Assembly (NCBI GenBank): GCA_903881265.1
Contig: CAIRSV010000155.1
Coordinates: 1-13,676 of the forward strand
Direction of reading: 5' to 3'
Origin: an uncultured Bacteroidota bacterium
GTDB taxonomy: Bacteria > Bacteroidota > Bacteroidia > Chitinophagales > Chitinophagaceae
Length of the DNA stretch: 13,676 nucleotides
The position numbers and the translations under genes were made by a program. Position 1 is the first letter of the stretch, and each line of letters starts with the position of its first letter. Positions 1 through 8,300 of the stretch are shown piece after piece. Under the pieces are notes generated by a model. The model was given only the letters and a program-made list of their open reading frames with translations. It had not been told where the DNA came from and searched no databases.

Positions 1-119
1 AATCATTGCCAATTTCAGATTGGATCAATATACTATCCGAAGGCGAAACAGAATATCAACGATCAGCCACTTCGCGAAAGGCAATGAAAGATGATTATTT
101 CAACAACCGAAAGAAATGA
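1..119 (+). CDS. C-terminal end of a probable antitoxin (partial)
   Basis: The frame starting at base 3 is open from the window edge to a TGA at 117-119 and encodes 38 residues. They run from SLPISDWINILSEG to a basic tail, YFNNRKK. The stop overlaps the ATG of the PIN-domain gene in an ATGA arrangement, the usual translational coupling of an antitoxin to its VapC-type toxin. The piece is short, polar and charged, as expected for the flexible toxin-binding tail of a small type II antitoxin. The DNA-binding N-terminus lies outside the window, so the family (ribbon-helix-helix, DUF6364-like, AbrB-like or other) cannot be named. The antitoxin role is inferred from position alone; the open frame and the overlap are seen directly. 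Confidence 0.5.
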   Translation, partial: SLPISDWINILSEGETEYQRSATSRKAMKDDYFNNRKK

Positions 120-532
120 AATTGTTTATTGATGCGAATGTGCTTGTCGCTGTCCTGAATAAAGAATTTCCTGCCTATCCAGATTGTGCTCGCTTGTTAA
201 GCTTAACCGATAGTCGCAGATTTCAACTATACACTTCGCCTATGTGTCTAGCTATTTCGTTTCATTTTGCCCAAAAAAAAGTAAGCACACAACTTGCCAA
301 ACAAAAAATTGCATTATTGACGTCAAAACTTTCTATTTCAGATAATGATAAAAAGGATGTGCTTAATGCACTCTCAAATAAAAAAATTCATGATTTCGAA
401 GATGGACTTGAATATTACTCAGCCCTATCAGCTAAATGTACTTGTATTATAACCAATGATACTGATGACTTTTATTACGCCGAAGTAGAAGTCTTGAAGC
501 CCGAGGAGTTTCTGCGTAAATACGTTGTCTAA
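116..532 (+). CDS. PIN-domain protein, VapC-like toxin of a type II toxin-antitoxin pair
   Basis: The 138-residue product has the size and layout of a single PIN domain, a metal-dependent RNase fold used by VapC toxins to cleave tRNA or rRNA. Strand 1 carries the first catalytic acid in FIDANVLV (Asp6). A second acidic cluster is HDFEDGLEY (residues 92-100; Asp93, Glu95 and Asp96). The third is TNDTDDF (113-119; Asp115, Asp117 and Asp118), followed by VEVLKPEEFL, a typical C-terminal strand and helix. The second conserved acid, usually a Glu near residue 40-45, is not obvious: that stretch reads TSPMCLAISFHF. The start ATG overlaps the stop of the upstream partial gene, which supports an antitoxin-toxin operon. 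RNase toxicity is inferred from the family; the target is unknown. Confidence 0.82.
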   Translation: MKLFIDANVLVAVLNKEFPAYPDCARLLSLTDSRRFQLYTSPMCLAISFHFAQKKVSTQLAKQKIALLTSKLSISDNDKKDVLNALSNKKIHDFEDGLEYYSALSAKCTCIITNDTDDFYYAEVEVLKPEEFLRKYVV

Positions 533-622
533 CAAGATGAACCAATCTCTTTATTGAAAAGATAAATGTTTCTCAACGCTTTTCATTTCTTTTTTTTATC
601 ATTACATCATAAAACCTACTAC

Positions 623-1867
623 ATGGTATTAAATTATGTCTGGATATTTTTCTTTCTTGTCGGATTCTTAATTGCGTTGGCAAAGCTGATTATATTGGGT
701 GATACCGAAATATTCAATACAATGGTGGAAGGTATTTTTACTGCCGCCAAAGACTCTGTCGTAAGCGTAGGTTTGCCGTTAGCTGGCACCATGATTTTCT
801 TTTTAGGTATTATGAAAATTGCCGAAAAAGCAGGTGCTATCAACTTCTTAGCTAGGCTCCTAAACCCATTTTTAAAGCGCCTCTTTCCAGAGATTCCCGA
901 CAAGCACCCTGCCATGGGTGAGATGGTGATGAACTTCAGTGCGAATATGTTAGGACTCGATAATGCAGCTACCCCATTTGGATTAAAAGCAATGAAAAGT
1001 TTAGAAGAATTGAATCCAGAGAAGGGAACGGCCACCAACTCGCAAATTATGTTTTTGGTGATGCACACATCTGGGTTGACATTAATACCACTTTCTATCA
1101 TCGGTTATCGGGTGGCTTCTACCATCAAATCAACTGAACCGGCATCCATATTTGTCCCTTGTGTATTAGCGACCGTTATTGCAACAATCGCTAGTGTGGT
1201 GATTGTCGGTATTAAACAGCGCTTGAAGTTTGATGCTGTATTATTGGGATGGATAGGAAGTATGCTACTCCTTGTCATCGGCATCTTAATCGTGATTCAA
1301 CATTTACCCAATGACAGTAAAGAAATCGTATCAAAAGTATCAGGCAATTTGATATTGCTCGGAATCATTGTCGCGATTATTATTGGTGGATTATGGAAAA
1401 AAATAAATGTATTTGATTCGTTTATCGATGGGGCAAAAGAAGGGTTTGATGTTGTGTTGAAAATACTTCCTTATTTAGTGGCCATGTTAGTTGCGATACG
1501 AGTATTCAGAGATAGCGGAGCCCTTACGTATGTCGTAGATGCGATGAAATTCATCATTGCTCGAATAGGTGTGAATACCGACTTTGTAGATGCCTTGCCT
1601 GTGGCCATCATGAAACCTTTCAGCGGAAGCGGTGCTAGAGGATTATTATTGGATATTTACAGTAATCCTGCATTGGGCCCCGATTCGTTTGTAGGCAAAA
1701 TGGCCAGTATTTTTCAGGGAAGCGCAGACACCACTTTTTATATCATTGCCTTGTATTTTGGATCAGTGGGTATCAAAAAAATACGCTATGCTGTGTGGGC
1801 TGGTTTGATGGCTGACTTTATCGGAGTCATCGCCGCCATTATCATCGGGTATATCTTTTTCCATTGA
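623..1867 (+). CDS. Fused SpmA/SpmB-type gate (nucleoside recognition) membrane protein
   Basis: A 414-residue integral membrane protein that fuses the two halves known separately in Bacillus as SpmA and SpmB, the Gate or nucleoside-recognition domain family. The N-terminal half has the SpmA signature around residues 104-124 (NFSANMLGLDNAATPFG). The C-terminal half has the SpmB signatures MKPFSGSGARG (330-340) and FQGSADTTFY (364-373). Many hydrophobic helices lie between. SpmA and SpmB are needed for spore core dehydration in Bacillus, but this lineage does not sporulate, so the substrate here is unknown; transport of a small solute is a guess. I chose ATG 623 (MVLNYVWIFF) because family members begin this way. 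An ATG at 566 in the same frame would add 19 residues of uncharacteristic, His/Phe-rich sequence. The gene ends 43 bases from the convergent rfaE2. Confidence 0.85.
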   Translation: MVLNYVWIFFFLVGFLIALAKLIILGDTEIFNTMVEGIFTAAKDSVVSVGLPLAGTMIFFLGIMKIAEKAGAINFLARLLNPFLKRLFPEIPDKHPAMGEMVMNFSANMLGLDNAATPFGLKAMKSLEELNPEKGTATNSQIMFLVMHTSGLTLIPLSIIGYRVASTIKSTEPASIFVPCVLATVIATIASVVIVGIKQRLKFDAVLLGWIGSMLLLVIGILIVIQHLPNDSKEIVSKVSGNLILLGIIVAIIIGGLWKKINVFDSFIDGAKEGFDVVLKILPYLVAMLVAIRVFRDSGALTYVVDAMKFIIARIGVNTDFVDALPVAIMKPFSGSGARGLLLDIYSNPALGPDSFVGKMASIFQGSADTTFYIIALYFGSVGIKKIRYAVWAGLMADFIGVIAAIIIGYIFFH

Positions 1868-1910
1868 TAAAAACGATACAAGAAAAATACACAGTTCGAT
1901 TTCCTGAATG

Positions 1911-2402
1911 CTATCCGATCAATTTCTCAATGATTGCAGTGGTGGAATAGCCAGGAAGAAAAGGAATAATTTCGACCTGACCGCCAGCATCTAAAACAGT
2001 TTGTGCACCCACAATGGTATCCAAGCTATAATCGCCTCCTTTGACAAGCACATCAGGTTTTAGCGTTTCAATTAAATGAAGCGGGGTTTCCTCATCAAAC
2101 AAAATAACGGCATCAATATAGGTATGCATTGCCAAATTAAGGGCGCGTGAATATTGATCAACAACAGGTCGCTTAGTCCCTTTAAGATTTTGCACAGACG
2201 CATCAGAATTAAGACCCACAATCAGCCGATTACCTAATTCAGCCGCCTGCAATAAATATGTGTTATGACCGCGATGCATAATATCAAAGCATCCATTAGT
2301 GAAGACCACTTTTTTGGATAACATCTTCCATTGATTAACCAATCGTGTTAACTCATCGATCTGATATATTTTCTTCTGTATAATTTCTAATTTAGAGAGC
2401 AT
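1911..2402 (-). CDS. rfaE2: D-glycero-beta-D-manno-heptose 1-phosphate adenylyltransferase
   Basis: This cytoplasmic enzyme transfers AMP from ATP to heptose 1-phosphate, giving ADP-heptose for lipopolysaccharide core or other surface glycans. The 163-residue product is a stand-alone nucleotidyltransferase of the cytidylyltransferase fold. It has FTNGCFD (34-40), the nucleotide-binding HxGH motif HRGH (43-46), GLNSD (63-67), VKGGDY (120-125) and the family's C-terminal GYSTTAII (151-158). The sugar-kinase half found in E. coli HldE is absent, so the kinase (RfaE1/HldA) should be encoded elsewhere. The start overlaps the end of the flippase-like gene by 11 bases, so the two are almost certainly co-transcribed and perhaps translationally coupled. 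It is the last gene of the panD unit. Confidence 0.93.
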   Translation of the reverse strand: MLSKLEIIQKKIYQIDELTRLVNQWKMLSKKVVFTNGCFDIMHRGHNTYLLQAAELGNRLIVGLNSDASVQNLKGTKRPVVDQYSRALNLAMHTYIDAVILFDEETPLHLIETLKPDVLVKGGDYSLDTIVGAQTVLDAGGQVEIIPFLPGYSTTAIIEKLIG

Positions 2403-3390
2403 TTTTTTTTCTATTGTTTAAAAATGGAAGCAGTAATAACGAAACACTTCCACCAAGTAATATAATAATGGTGGGTACCAGCCAAATGATCCAACTGATA
2501 GCCAGACTCATCACTTTTTCAATACCGTAAAGCGATACAATTTCATCCACCAACAAGGTATAAGCGCCCATACCACCAGGTGTGGCTATCATACCAAGAC
2601 TACCGAAGGAAAGCACGGATAGGCCTGTTTTATAACCAAGCATACTAGTTTCTTGTATACTTTGAAATCCAAGCAATATCATTCCAAGATAGAGCGACCA
2701 AATCAGTAAGGTGTGAAAGATAAAACCTTTCTTGTTTTTCATATTCCTGAAGCTGAGAACCCCTTTGAGGATATTCTGGAATATTTCACGCAGTTTTATC
2801 ATGAATGTCAATTGACCAATTTTCTTTCGGAACAAAAGAAACAATAACATCAACGATCCAAAAACAATCAGTGCAATATGATTTGTATCACCACCTTTGA
2901 CTGCATTATATTTCGCTATTAATGATGCTAGGTAATCACCAGCCAAATCAACCTGCACCAAGATGGTAATCAAAAAGATGAGTAAGAGACAAATAATATC
3001 AAAGGCTCTTTCTGTAATGATAGTCCCAACCAATTTATCGGCAGGGATTTTTTCATACCTCGAAAGAATGGTGCATTTGATGACCTCACCAAAACGAGGC
3101 AAAAACATATTGGCAAGATAGCCAATCATGACGGCAAAGAACGTATTTCGAGTAGATGGGAACATATCTAGTGGCTCCATCAGATATTTCCAACGAACAG
3201 CTCGACTCCAATGACTGAGCAAACCCATGGCTACGATAGGAATAATCAGTATATAATTAGACTTACTAATTGAGAACTTTATTTTCTCGATATCCTCATG
3301 CGTTAAATCCTTCAACGATAACCAAATCAGAAAAGCACACAACCCGAACGTAAGTAGATATGTAATGAGGCTGATGATTTTTTTTGACAT
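2392..3390 (-). CDS. Flippase-like integral membrane protein (YbhN/AglD, UPF0104 family)
   Basis: A 332-residue multi-pass inner-membrane protein of the lysylphosphatidylglycerol synthase transmembrane (YbhN/AglD) family. Visible family motifs are SRAVRWKYLMEP (62-73), GYLANMFLPRFGEV (90-103, with the Pro-Arg-x-Gly-Glu core), TERAFD (126-131) and TPGGMGAY (270-277). Hydrophobic helices occur near residues 8-26, 46-60, 130-146, 171-187 and 227-243, and from 279 to the end. Only the membrane part is present; there is no soluble aminoacyltransferase domain, so it is not a full MprF. Members are proposed to flip or handle lipid-linked substrates, but the function of this clade is unproven. It lies 12 bases after panD and overlaps rfaE2, which suggests but does not prove a role in envelope glycan or lipid biogenesis. 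Confidence 0.88.
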   Translation of the reverse strand: MSKKIISLITYLLTFGLCAFLIWLSLKDLTHEDIEKIKFSISKSNYILIIPIVAMGLLSHWSRAVRWKYLMEPLDMFPSTRNTFFAVMIGYLANMFLPRFGEVIKCTILSRYEKIPADKLVGTIITERAFDIICLLLIFLITILVQVDLAGDYLASLIAKYNAVKGGDTNHIALIVFGSLMLLFLLFRKKIGQLTFMIKLREIFQNILKGVLSFRNMKNKKGFIFHTLLIWSLYLGMILLGFQSIQETSMLGYKTGLSVLSFGSLGMIATPGGMGAYTLLVDEIVSLYGIEKVMSLAISWIIWLVPTIIILLGGSVSLLLLPFLNNRKKNAL

Positions 3391-3402
3391 TCGCTATGTT
3401 GA

Positions 3403-3747
3403 TTAAAGTTTATTTTTCTCTGATGGAAAGATAATAGTAGGCTTGAATTTTTTGGCTTGTTCAAAATCCATCAACGCATACGACACGATGTTTATGATGT
3501 CACCTGGCTCAACTTTTCGAGCAGCCGGTCCGTTTAAACAAATTGTACCACTACCTCGCTTTCCTTTAATGACATATGTTTCGAGTCGCTCACCATTATT
3601 GGTATTCACAATTTGCACCTTTTCATTTTCAATCAGGTTAGCAGCTTCCATTAATTTTTGATCAATTGTCACACTTCCGATATAATTCAGGTCTGCCTGC
3701 GTTACGGTTGCTCTGTGAATCTTTGATTTTAATACCTGTATTTGCAT
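3403..3747 (-). CDS. panD: Aspartate 1-decarboxylase proenzyme
   Basis: PanD decarboxylates L-aspartate to beta-alanine, a precursor of pantothenate and coenzyme A, in the cytoplasm as a tetramer. The 114-residue length is normal for the bacterial pyruvoyl enzyme. The self-cleavage site Gly24-Ser25 lies in NYIGSVTID, so Ser25 should become the pyruvoyl cofactor. Active-site residues at the positions known from E. coli PanD are present: Lys9, Arg54, Tyr58, Asn72 and the GPAAR stretch (73-77). No maturation factor gene is visible in the window. It is the first gene of the three-gene minus-strand unit and is divergent from the acyltransferase gene, with 91 bases between their starts. Confidence 0.95.
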   Translation of the reverse strand: MQIQVLKSKIHRATVTQADLNYIGSVTIDQKLMEAANLIENEKVQIVNTNNGERLETYVIKGKRGSGTICLNGPAARKVEPGDIINIVSYALMDFEQAKKFKPTIIFPSEKNKL

Positions 3748-3778
3748 AAGGCTGTAAAAGTAGGTATTTGTTCTAAAA

Positions 3779-3786
3779 TAAATCTA
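3779..3786 (-). promoter_or_regulatory. Candidate -7 element for the panD unit
   Basis: Read on the minus strand these bases are TAGATTTA, a 7 of 8 match to the Bacteroidota -7 consensus TAnnTTTG. A TTTTC about 22 bases further upstream could serve as the -33 element. The element lies 31 bases before the panD start, in the gap between divergent genes where a promoter is expected. AT-rich DNA gives such matches by chance, so this is weak. Confidence 0.22.
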
Positions 3787-3838
3787 TTTATCGCCACTAT
3801 TTGAAAAGGCAATTTACGTACACGGAAGAATTGCAAAC

Positions 3839-4695
3839 ATGAACGAAAATTATCCAGCGGTCGAATACATCAACAATCATTTTGTAGAAATCTATTTTTT
3901 ACCTGCTTACGCATTACTCAGGCTTGTTACCATCTATTATTTCTTATTCCCTGGCAAGGCAGGTAAAACATTGCGTTATTATTTTCAAAAACGACTCGGT
4001 TATTCCTTCCTCCATACACGCTTAGCGATCTATCAGAATTTTAATTACTTAGGGCGTTCAATCATCGACAAAGTGCTACTAATGAGTGGAGTCCCCTCGC
4101 CATTTACCGTCAATCACGATGGAGTTGACAATTTAGATGAAATGGCAAGACAAGGAAAAGGCGCTTTACTGATTAGTGCCCATCTTGGTAATTGGGAAGC
4201 TGCTGGACATTTACTTAAGCGCACAAACTCGAAAATTACTATTGTTATGTTTGATGGCGAACACGAGAAAATCAAGGATTATCTTGAACGTGTCATTGAA
4301 CGAAGTTTCAATGTAATCGTCATAAAAGAAGATATTTCGCATATTTATCAAATCAGTGCAGCCTTGCAACGAAATGAATTTGTGTGCATTCATGCCGACC
4401 GCTATATAGAAGGCAATAAAACAATTGAGGCGACTTTATTGGGCGAGAAGGCGTTGTTTCCGATAGGCCCCTTTGTATTAGGTACCACGCGGTTTCTTTT
4501 GTATTTGCCATGAAGGAAGGACTCAAGCATTATCATTTTTATGCAAGCCCCGGAAAAATATATCCAAGAGGACGGGCAGGCATACCTGAGGTGGTCGACG
4601 ACTATACCAGAAAGGTAGAAGGTATGATTAAAAAGTATCCGCTTCAATGGCATAATTATTTTGAATGTTGGGAAGAAGAAAAGGCTATCCATTGA
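3839..4695 (+). pseudogene. Lysophospholipid/lipid A acyltransferase (LpxL/HtrB-like), frameshifted
   Basis: Two overlapping frames together make one LpxL/HtrB-family acyltransferase, an inner-membrane enzyme that adds an acyl chain to a lipid A precursor or related lipid. Frame 2 (3839-4513) encodes the N-terminal part with the catalytic HxxxxE motif HLGNWE (His115, Glu120), MFDGEHEKIKDYL (137-149) and CIHADRYIEGNKTI (183-196). It then breaks into an unrelated tail, RFLLYLP, and stops. Frame 1 resumes at SFVFAMKEG just before 4510 and runs to 4695, with the family's C-terminal YPLQWHNYFECWEE. Restoring one base between about 4487 and 4500, for example a fifth T in the TTTT at 4497-4500, gives a normal product of about 285 residues. 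This may be a true mutation or a sequencing error. If real, the protein lacks its C-terminal 65 or so residues. Confidence 0.85.
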
Positions 4696-4764
4696 TACTT
4701 CCATGTGGCATCGGAGATGTTCATTTCACACGGATAATTTTCGAACTCAAATCATAAAAAATAC

Positions 4765-4772
4765 TATATTTG
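4765..4772 (+). promoter_or_regulatory. Bacteroidota-type -7 promoter element before ruvA
   Basis: TATATTTG matches the Bacteroidota -7 consensus TAnnTTTG exactly. A TTTTCG at 4738-4743 is a reasonable -33 box at about the right spacing. Transcription would begin a few bases downstream, almost at the ruvA ATG at 4783, giving a leaderless or nearly leaderless message. It would drive ruvA and probably sprA. Confidence 0.5.
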
Positions 4773-4782
4773 TTCCCTCACT

Positions 4783-5364
4783 ATGATAGTATTCCTGAAT
4801 GGTAATTATGTAACAAAAAATCCGGCGTATGTATGGATGGAAGTGAATGGTATAGGCTATGAAGTTAATATTAGTTTGCATACCTATTCAAAAATCCAAT
4901 CACTTGAAAAAGGTCGCTTACTGACCTATTTGCATATCAAGGAAGATGGTCATTCGCTCTATGGTTTTTTTGACGAAGAAGAGCGTAATCTATTTCTTTT
5001 ATTGATCTCAGTAAGCGGTGTTGGCACATCTACCGCTAGAATGATGTTATCGAGTATGAAGCCGGACGAAATCAGTAACGCCATTCGTACCGATAATGAA
5101 GTGGCATTAGGACGAATTAAAGGGATAGGTCCCAAATCAGCCAAACGTCTAATATTGGAGTTAAAAGACAAACTGCTGAAAACAAAAGGAGAAGTAAATT
5201 TGGACACATCGCCACACAATAATTTAGAGAATGATGCGTTAAATGCCTTGGTAAGTTTGGGTATAGCCCGCAATGCAGCATTTGTTGCTATTCAAAAAAG
5301 CCTAAAACAAGAAGCAGGCTTATGCTTGGAAGACCTGATAAAACTTACCTTGAAAAATATATAA
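4783..5364 (+). CDS. ruvA: Holliday junction branch migration protein RuvA
   Basis: RuvA binds four-way Holliday junctions as a tetramer and loads the RuvB motor for branch migration in recombinational repair. The 193-residue product has the normal three-domain layout. An N-terminal OB fold opens with MIVFLNGNYV and contains VNGIGYEVNIS (21-31). Two helix-hairpin-helix motifs follow, SVSGVGTSTARMML (76-89) and RIKGIGPKSAKRLILEL (111-127). After a linker, domain III at about 148-193, which contacts RuvB, contains NDALNALVSLGI. The start ATG sits 10 bases after a consensus promoter element. It ends six bases before the sprA start, and ruvA next to sprA is a common Bacteroidota arrangement, so the two are probably co-transcribed. 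Confidence 0.96.
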   Translation: MIVFLNGNYVTKNPAYVWMEVNGIGYEVNISLHTYSKIQSLEKGRLLTYLHIKEDGHSLYGFFDEEERNLFLLLISVSGVGTSTARMMLSSMKPDEISNAIRTDNEVALGRIKGIGPKSAKRLILELKDKLLKTKGEVNLDTSPHNNLENDALNALVSLGIARNAAFVAIQKSLKQEAGLCLEDLIKLTLKNI

Positions 5365-5370
5365 CCGAAC

Positions 5371-8300
5371 TTGAATCATATACTAAGACATACCCTACAA
5401 TTTGTTCTCATTTCTTCAGCCACGTGTATCGGGTTGATTGCAAGTACGGCAAGTCCTTTTCATTATGAGAATTATGAAGTGCCTTCGGTTGATACGCCAG
5501 AGATAAAAAAAGATAGTCTTCGTTATCCAATTGAAGATCGTCGTGCAGATAAGTTCAACGAAGATCCCAATGCAACCTTCGACTTAAAAGACCCATCGAA
5601 TCTTAAAACAAAAGTTGAATTCGACCCAACGAACAAAGAATATACTATTGAAGAAAAAGTAGGCGATTCGTATTACAGACCATCAACCTATATGTCGTTT
5701 GATGAGTTCATGAAATACCAGTCGGGCAAAGATGAAGAAGCTTATTTTAAACGCAGAGCAAGCACCATTACTCAGCTTACGAAGAAAGGTGGCGTGGTGC
5801 CAAAAGTAAATTTAGGGAATGCGCTTGTCGACAGAATATTTGGAGGCAGTACAATTGAAGTGAAGCCACAAGGAAATGTAGATTTATTTTTCGGGGGCAA
5901 TTGGCAGAATGTCAAGAACCCAACGCTTGTTCAAAGTGCCCAAAAATATGGCATCTTCGATTTTGACATGAATATGAATATCAATCTGATGGCCAAAATC
6001 GGCGAGAAGATGAAAATGAATTTCAACTATAATACGAAGGCTACGTTTGATTTCGAAAATCAGTTGAAGTTAGAATATGCAGGCAAAGATGATGATATCA
6101 TTAAGAAGATTGAAGCCGGATATATCAGTTTCCCATTGAAGACATCGCTGATTCAAGGCGTGCAGTCGTTGTTCGGTTTAAAAACACAGTTGCAATTCGG
6201 TCGACTGATGGTTAATTCAGTGATTTCACAACAACGATCTAAAAAAGAAAGTTTCTCAGTAAAAGGCGGCGCTCAAACACAAACCTTCTCGATTCCGTGT
6301 GATCAATATGATGACTTTAGGTATTTTTTATTAGGGCATAATTTCCGTGATAACTACAATAATGCGTTGCAGAATTTTCCTATTATCCAATCATTGAACA
6401 ATATCAATAAAGTGGAAGTTTGGGTAACCAACCGAAACGGATCTACCGAAAATGCGAGAGATGTTGTGGCCTTAATGGATTTAGGTGAAGGCAAACCTTA
6501 TCGTACTGATTTTTATAAAGGCAAAGACGGACAATGTGATAACAATGCCAATAGCTTATATACACAAATACTTCAATCACCGGGAGCAAGAGGTATTGGC
6601 ACAGTCGTTAATTCGTTACAGAGCCTTGGTCTGCGTGGACGTGTAGATTTTGAAAAAACATTTGCACGTAAATTAAATCCATCAGAATTCTCATTCAATC
6701 CACAACTTGGTTTTATTTCTGTCAATATTCAATTGCAACCTGATGATGTATTGGGCGTGGCTTATGAATACACAAATAATGGAAGAGTTTCTCAGGTTGG
6801 TGAATTTGCTGCCACACTTCCACCTGATAGTACAAATCCAAAAGTGCTTTATTTAAAAATGCTTAAGTCTACATCACCTGACCCAACAGTACCGCTGTGG
6901 GATTTGATGATGAAGAACGTCTATTCATTAGGCGGAAGCGGCATCAGTCAGGATGAATTTATCTTGAATATCTTTTATTTGGATCCAGGCGGCGGAGAAA
7001 AACGCTATCTTCCTGAAGGCCCAAAAGCGGGTATTCCATTAATCAGCCTGTTGAATCTCGATCGACTTAATAATCAGGGCGATCCTCAAACGGATGGTCG
7101 ATTTGATTATATCGAAGGGATCACTGTGAATTCAATGATGGGAAAAATTATTTTCCCTGTGCTAGAACCTTTCGGTGAAGATTTAAAACCTGTATTGGGT
7201 GGCAATACTCAATTGGAGAAAAAATATCTTTATCGCTTGCTCTATGATTCAACCAAAAACATTGCCATTCAGTTTCCACAATTCAACCGATTCCTATTAA
7301 AAGGCACATTCAAATCAGCCAATTCATCTGAAATCTATCTCGGAGGATTCAATATACCTCAGGGTTCCGTGACGGTAAATGCGGGCGGTCAGCGTTTGGT
7401 TGAAAATCAAGATTATACCATTGACTATGGTATCGGCAAGTTACGAATTATCAATGCAGGCCTACTCAGTTCGGGTATTCCTATCAATGTCACCTATGAG
7501 AACAATGCCAATTTTGGGGCTATGCAGCAAAATTTTGTCGGCACACGATTTGATTACTTCGTAAATAATAATATCAATATTGGAGGTACGATGTTGCGCT
7601 TGTCAGAACGACCGTATTTTAATAAGGTCACCTTTGGCGAAGACCCAATTAAGAACACCGTATTGGGTTTAGATGGTAATTTCCAGAAGGATTTACCCCG
7701 ACTTACTCGACTCATAGACCGCCTTCCTATCGTATCGACATCGTCTCCATCGATGATTGTCGCTAGCGCAGAGGCTGCAAAAATTATTCCAGGCCATAGT
7801 CGATTTATCAATGACCAAAATGGCGAAGCCAATGTATATATCGATGACTTTGAAGGAACTCGCAGTGGTTATGATCTTAAATTTCCGGTGACAAGTTGGA
7901 GCTTGGCTAGCACACCGCAAGAAGCTAAAGACAAATTCGGCAATATCCTTTTCCCTGAAGCCACACTTGTCAATGATGTAAAATACGGTAAAAACAGAGC
8001 CAAACTTGCATGGTATAATTTAGACCCGTGTATGGTAGACCCTTTACAGAGTTGCATTCCCGCACATCTTAAAACGGATACTGCGCAATTGTCTAATCCC
8101 TATATACATCTTGTTCAACCACAAGATGTATTTCCTAATAGATCATACACCGCCCTGCAAGGCAATCTGTCTTCATTTGATTTGGCGTATTATCCAACCC
8201 AACGTGGCCCCTATAACTTTGACGCCACAAACATTACTGCGAATGGCACATTGTTAAATCCAAAGAAACGATGGGCAGGAATTATGCGCCCAATTGACTT

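Noticed and set aside
538..565. Possible terminator hairpin after the PIN gene (TCTCTTT and AAAAGA around ATTG)
   Set aside because: The stem is short, needs a bulge, is almost all A-T, and has no clear T-run directly after it.
566..622. Earlier ATG at 566 as the start of the SpmA/SpmB-type gene
   Set aside because: It adds 19 residues (MFLNAFHFFFLSLHHK and on) that do not resemble the family's usual beginning, whereas MVLNYVWIFF at 623 does.
634..1101. 155-codon open frame on the minus strand inside the SpmA/SpmB gene
   Set aside because: It lies fully antisense to a well-supported membrane protein and has no recognisable motif; it is a shadow frame.
4481..4515. Programmed ribosomal frameshifting to make the full acyltransferase
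   Set aside because: No classical slippery heptamer with a downstream stem or internal Shine-Dalgarno is apparent, and this family is not known to use recoding; a simple indel explains it.
4510..4695. Separate 61-residue gene starting at ATG 4510
   Set aside because: Its sequence is the C-terminal part of the LpxL/HtrB-like family and continues the upstream protein after a one-base shift.
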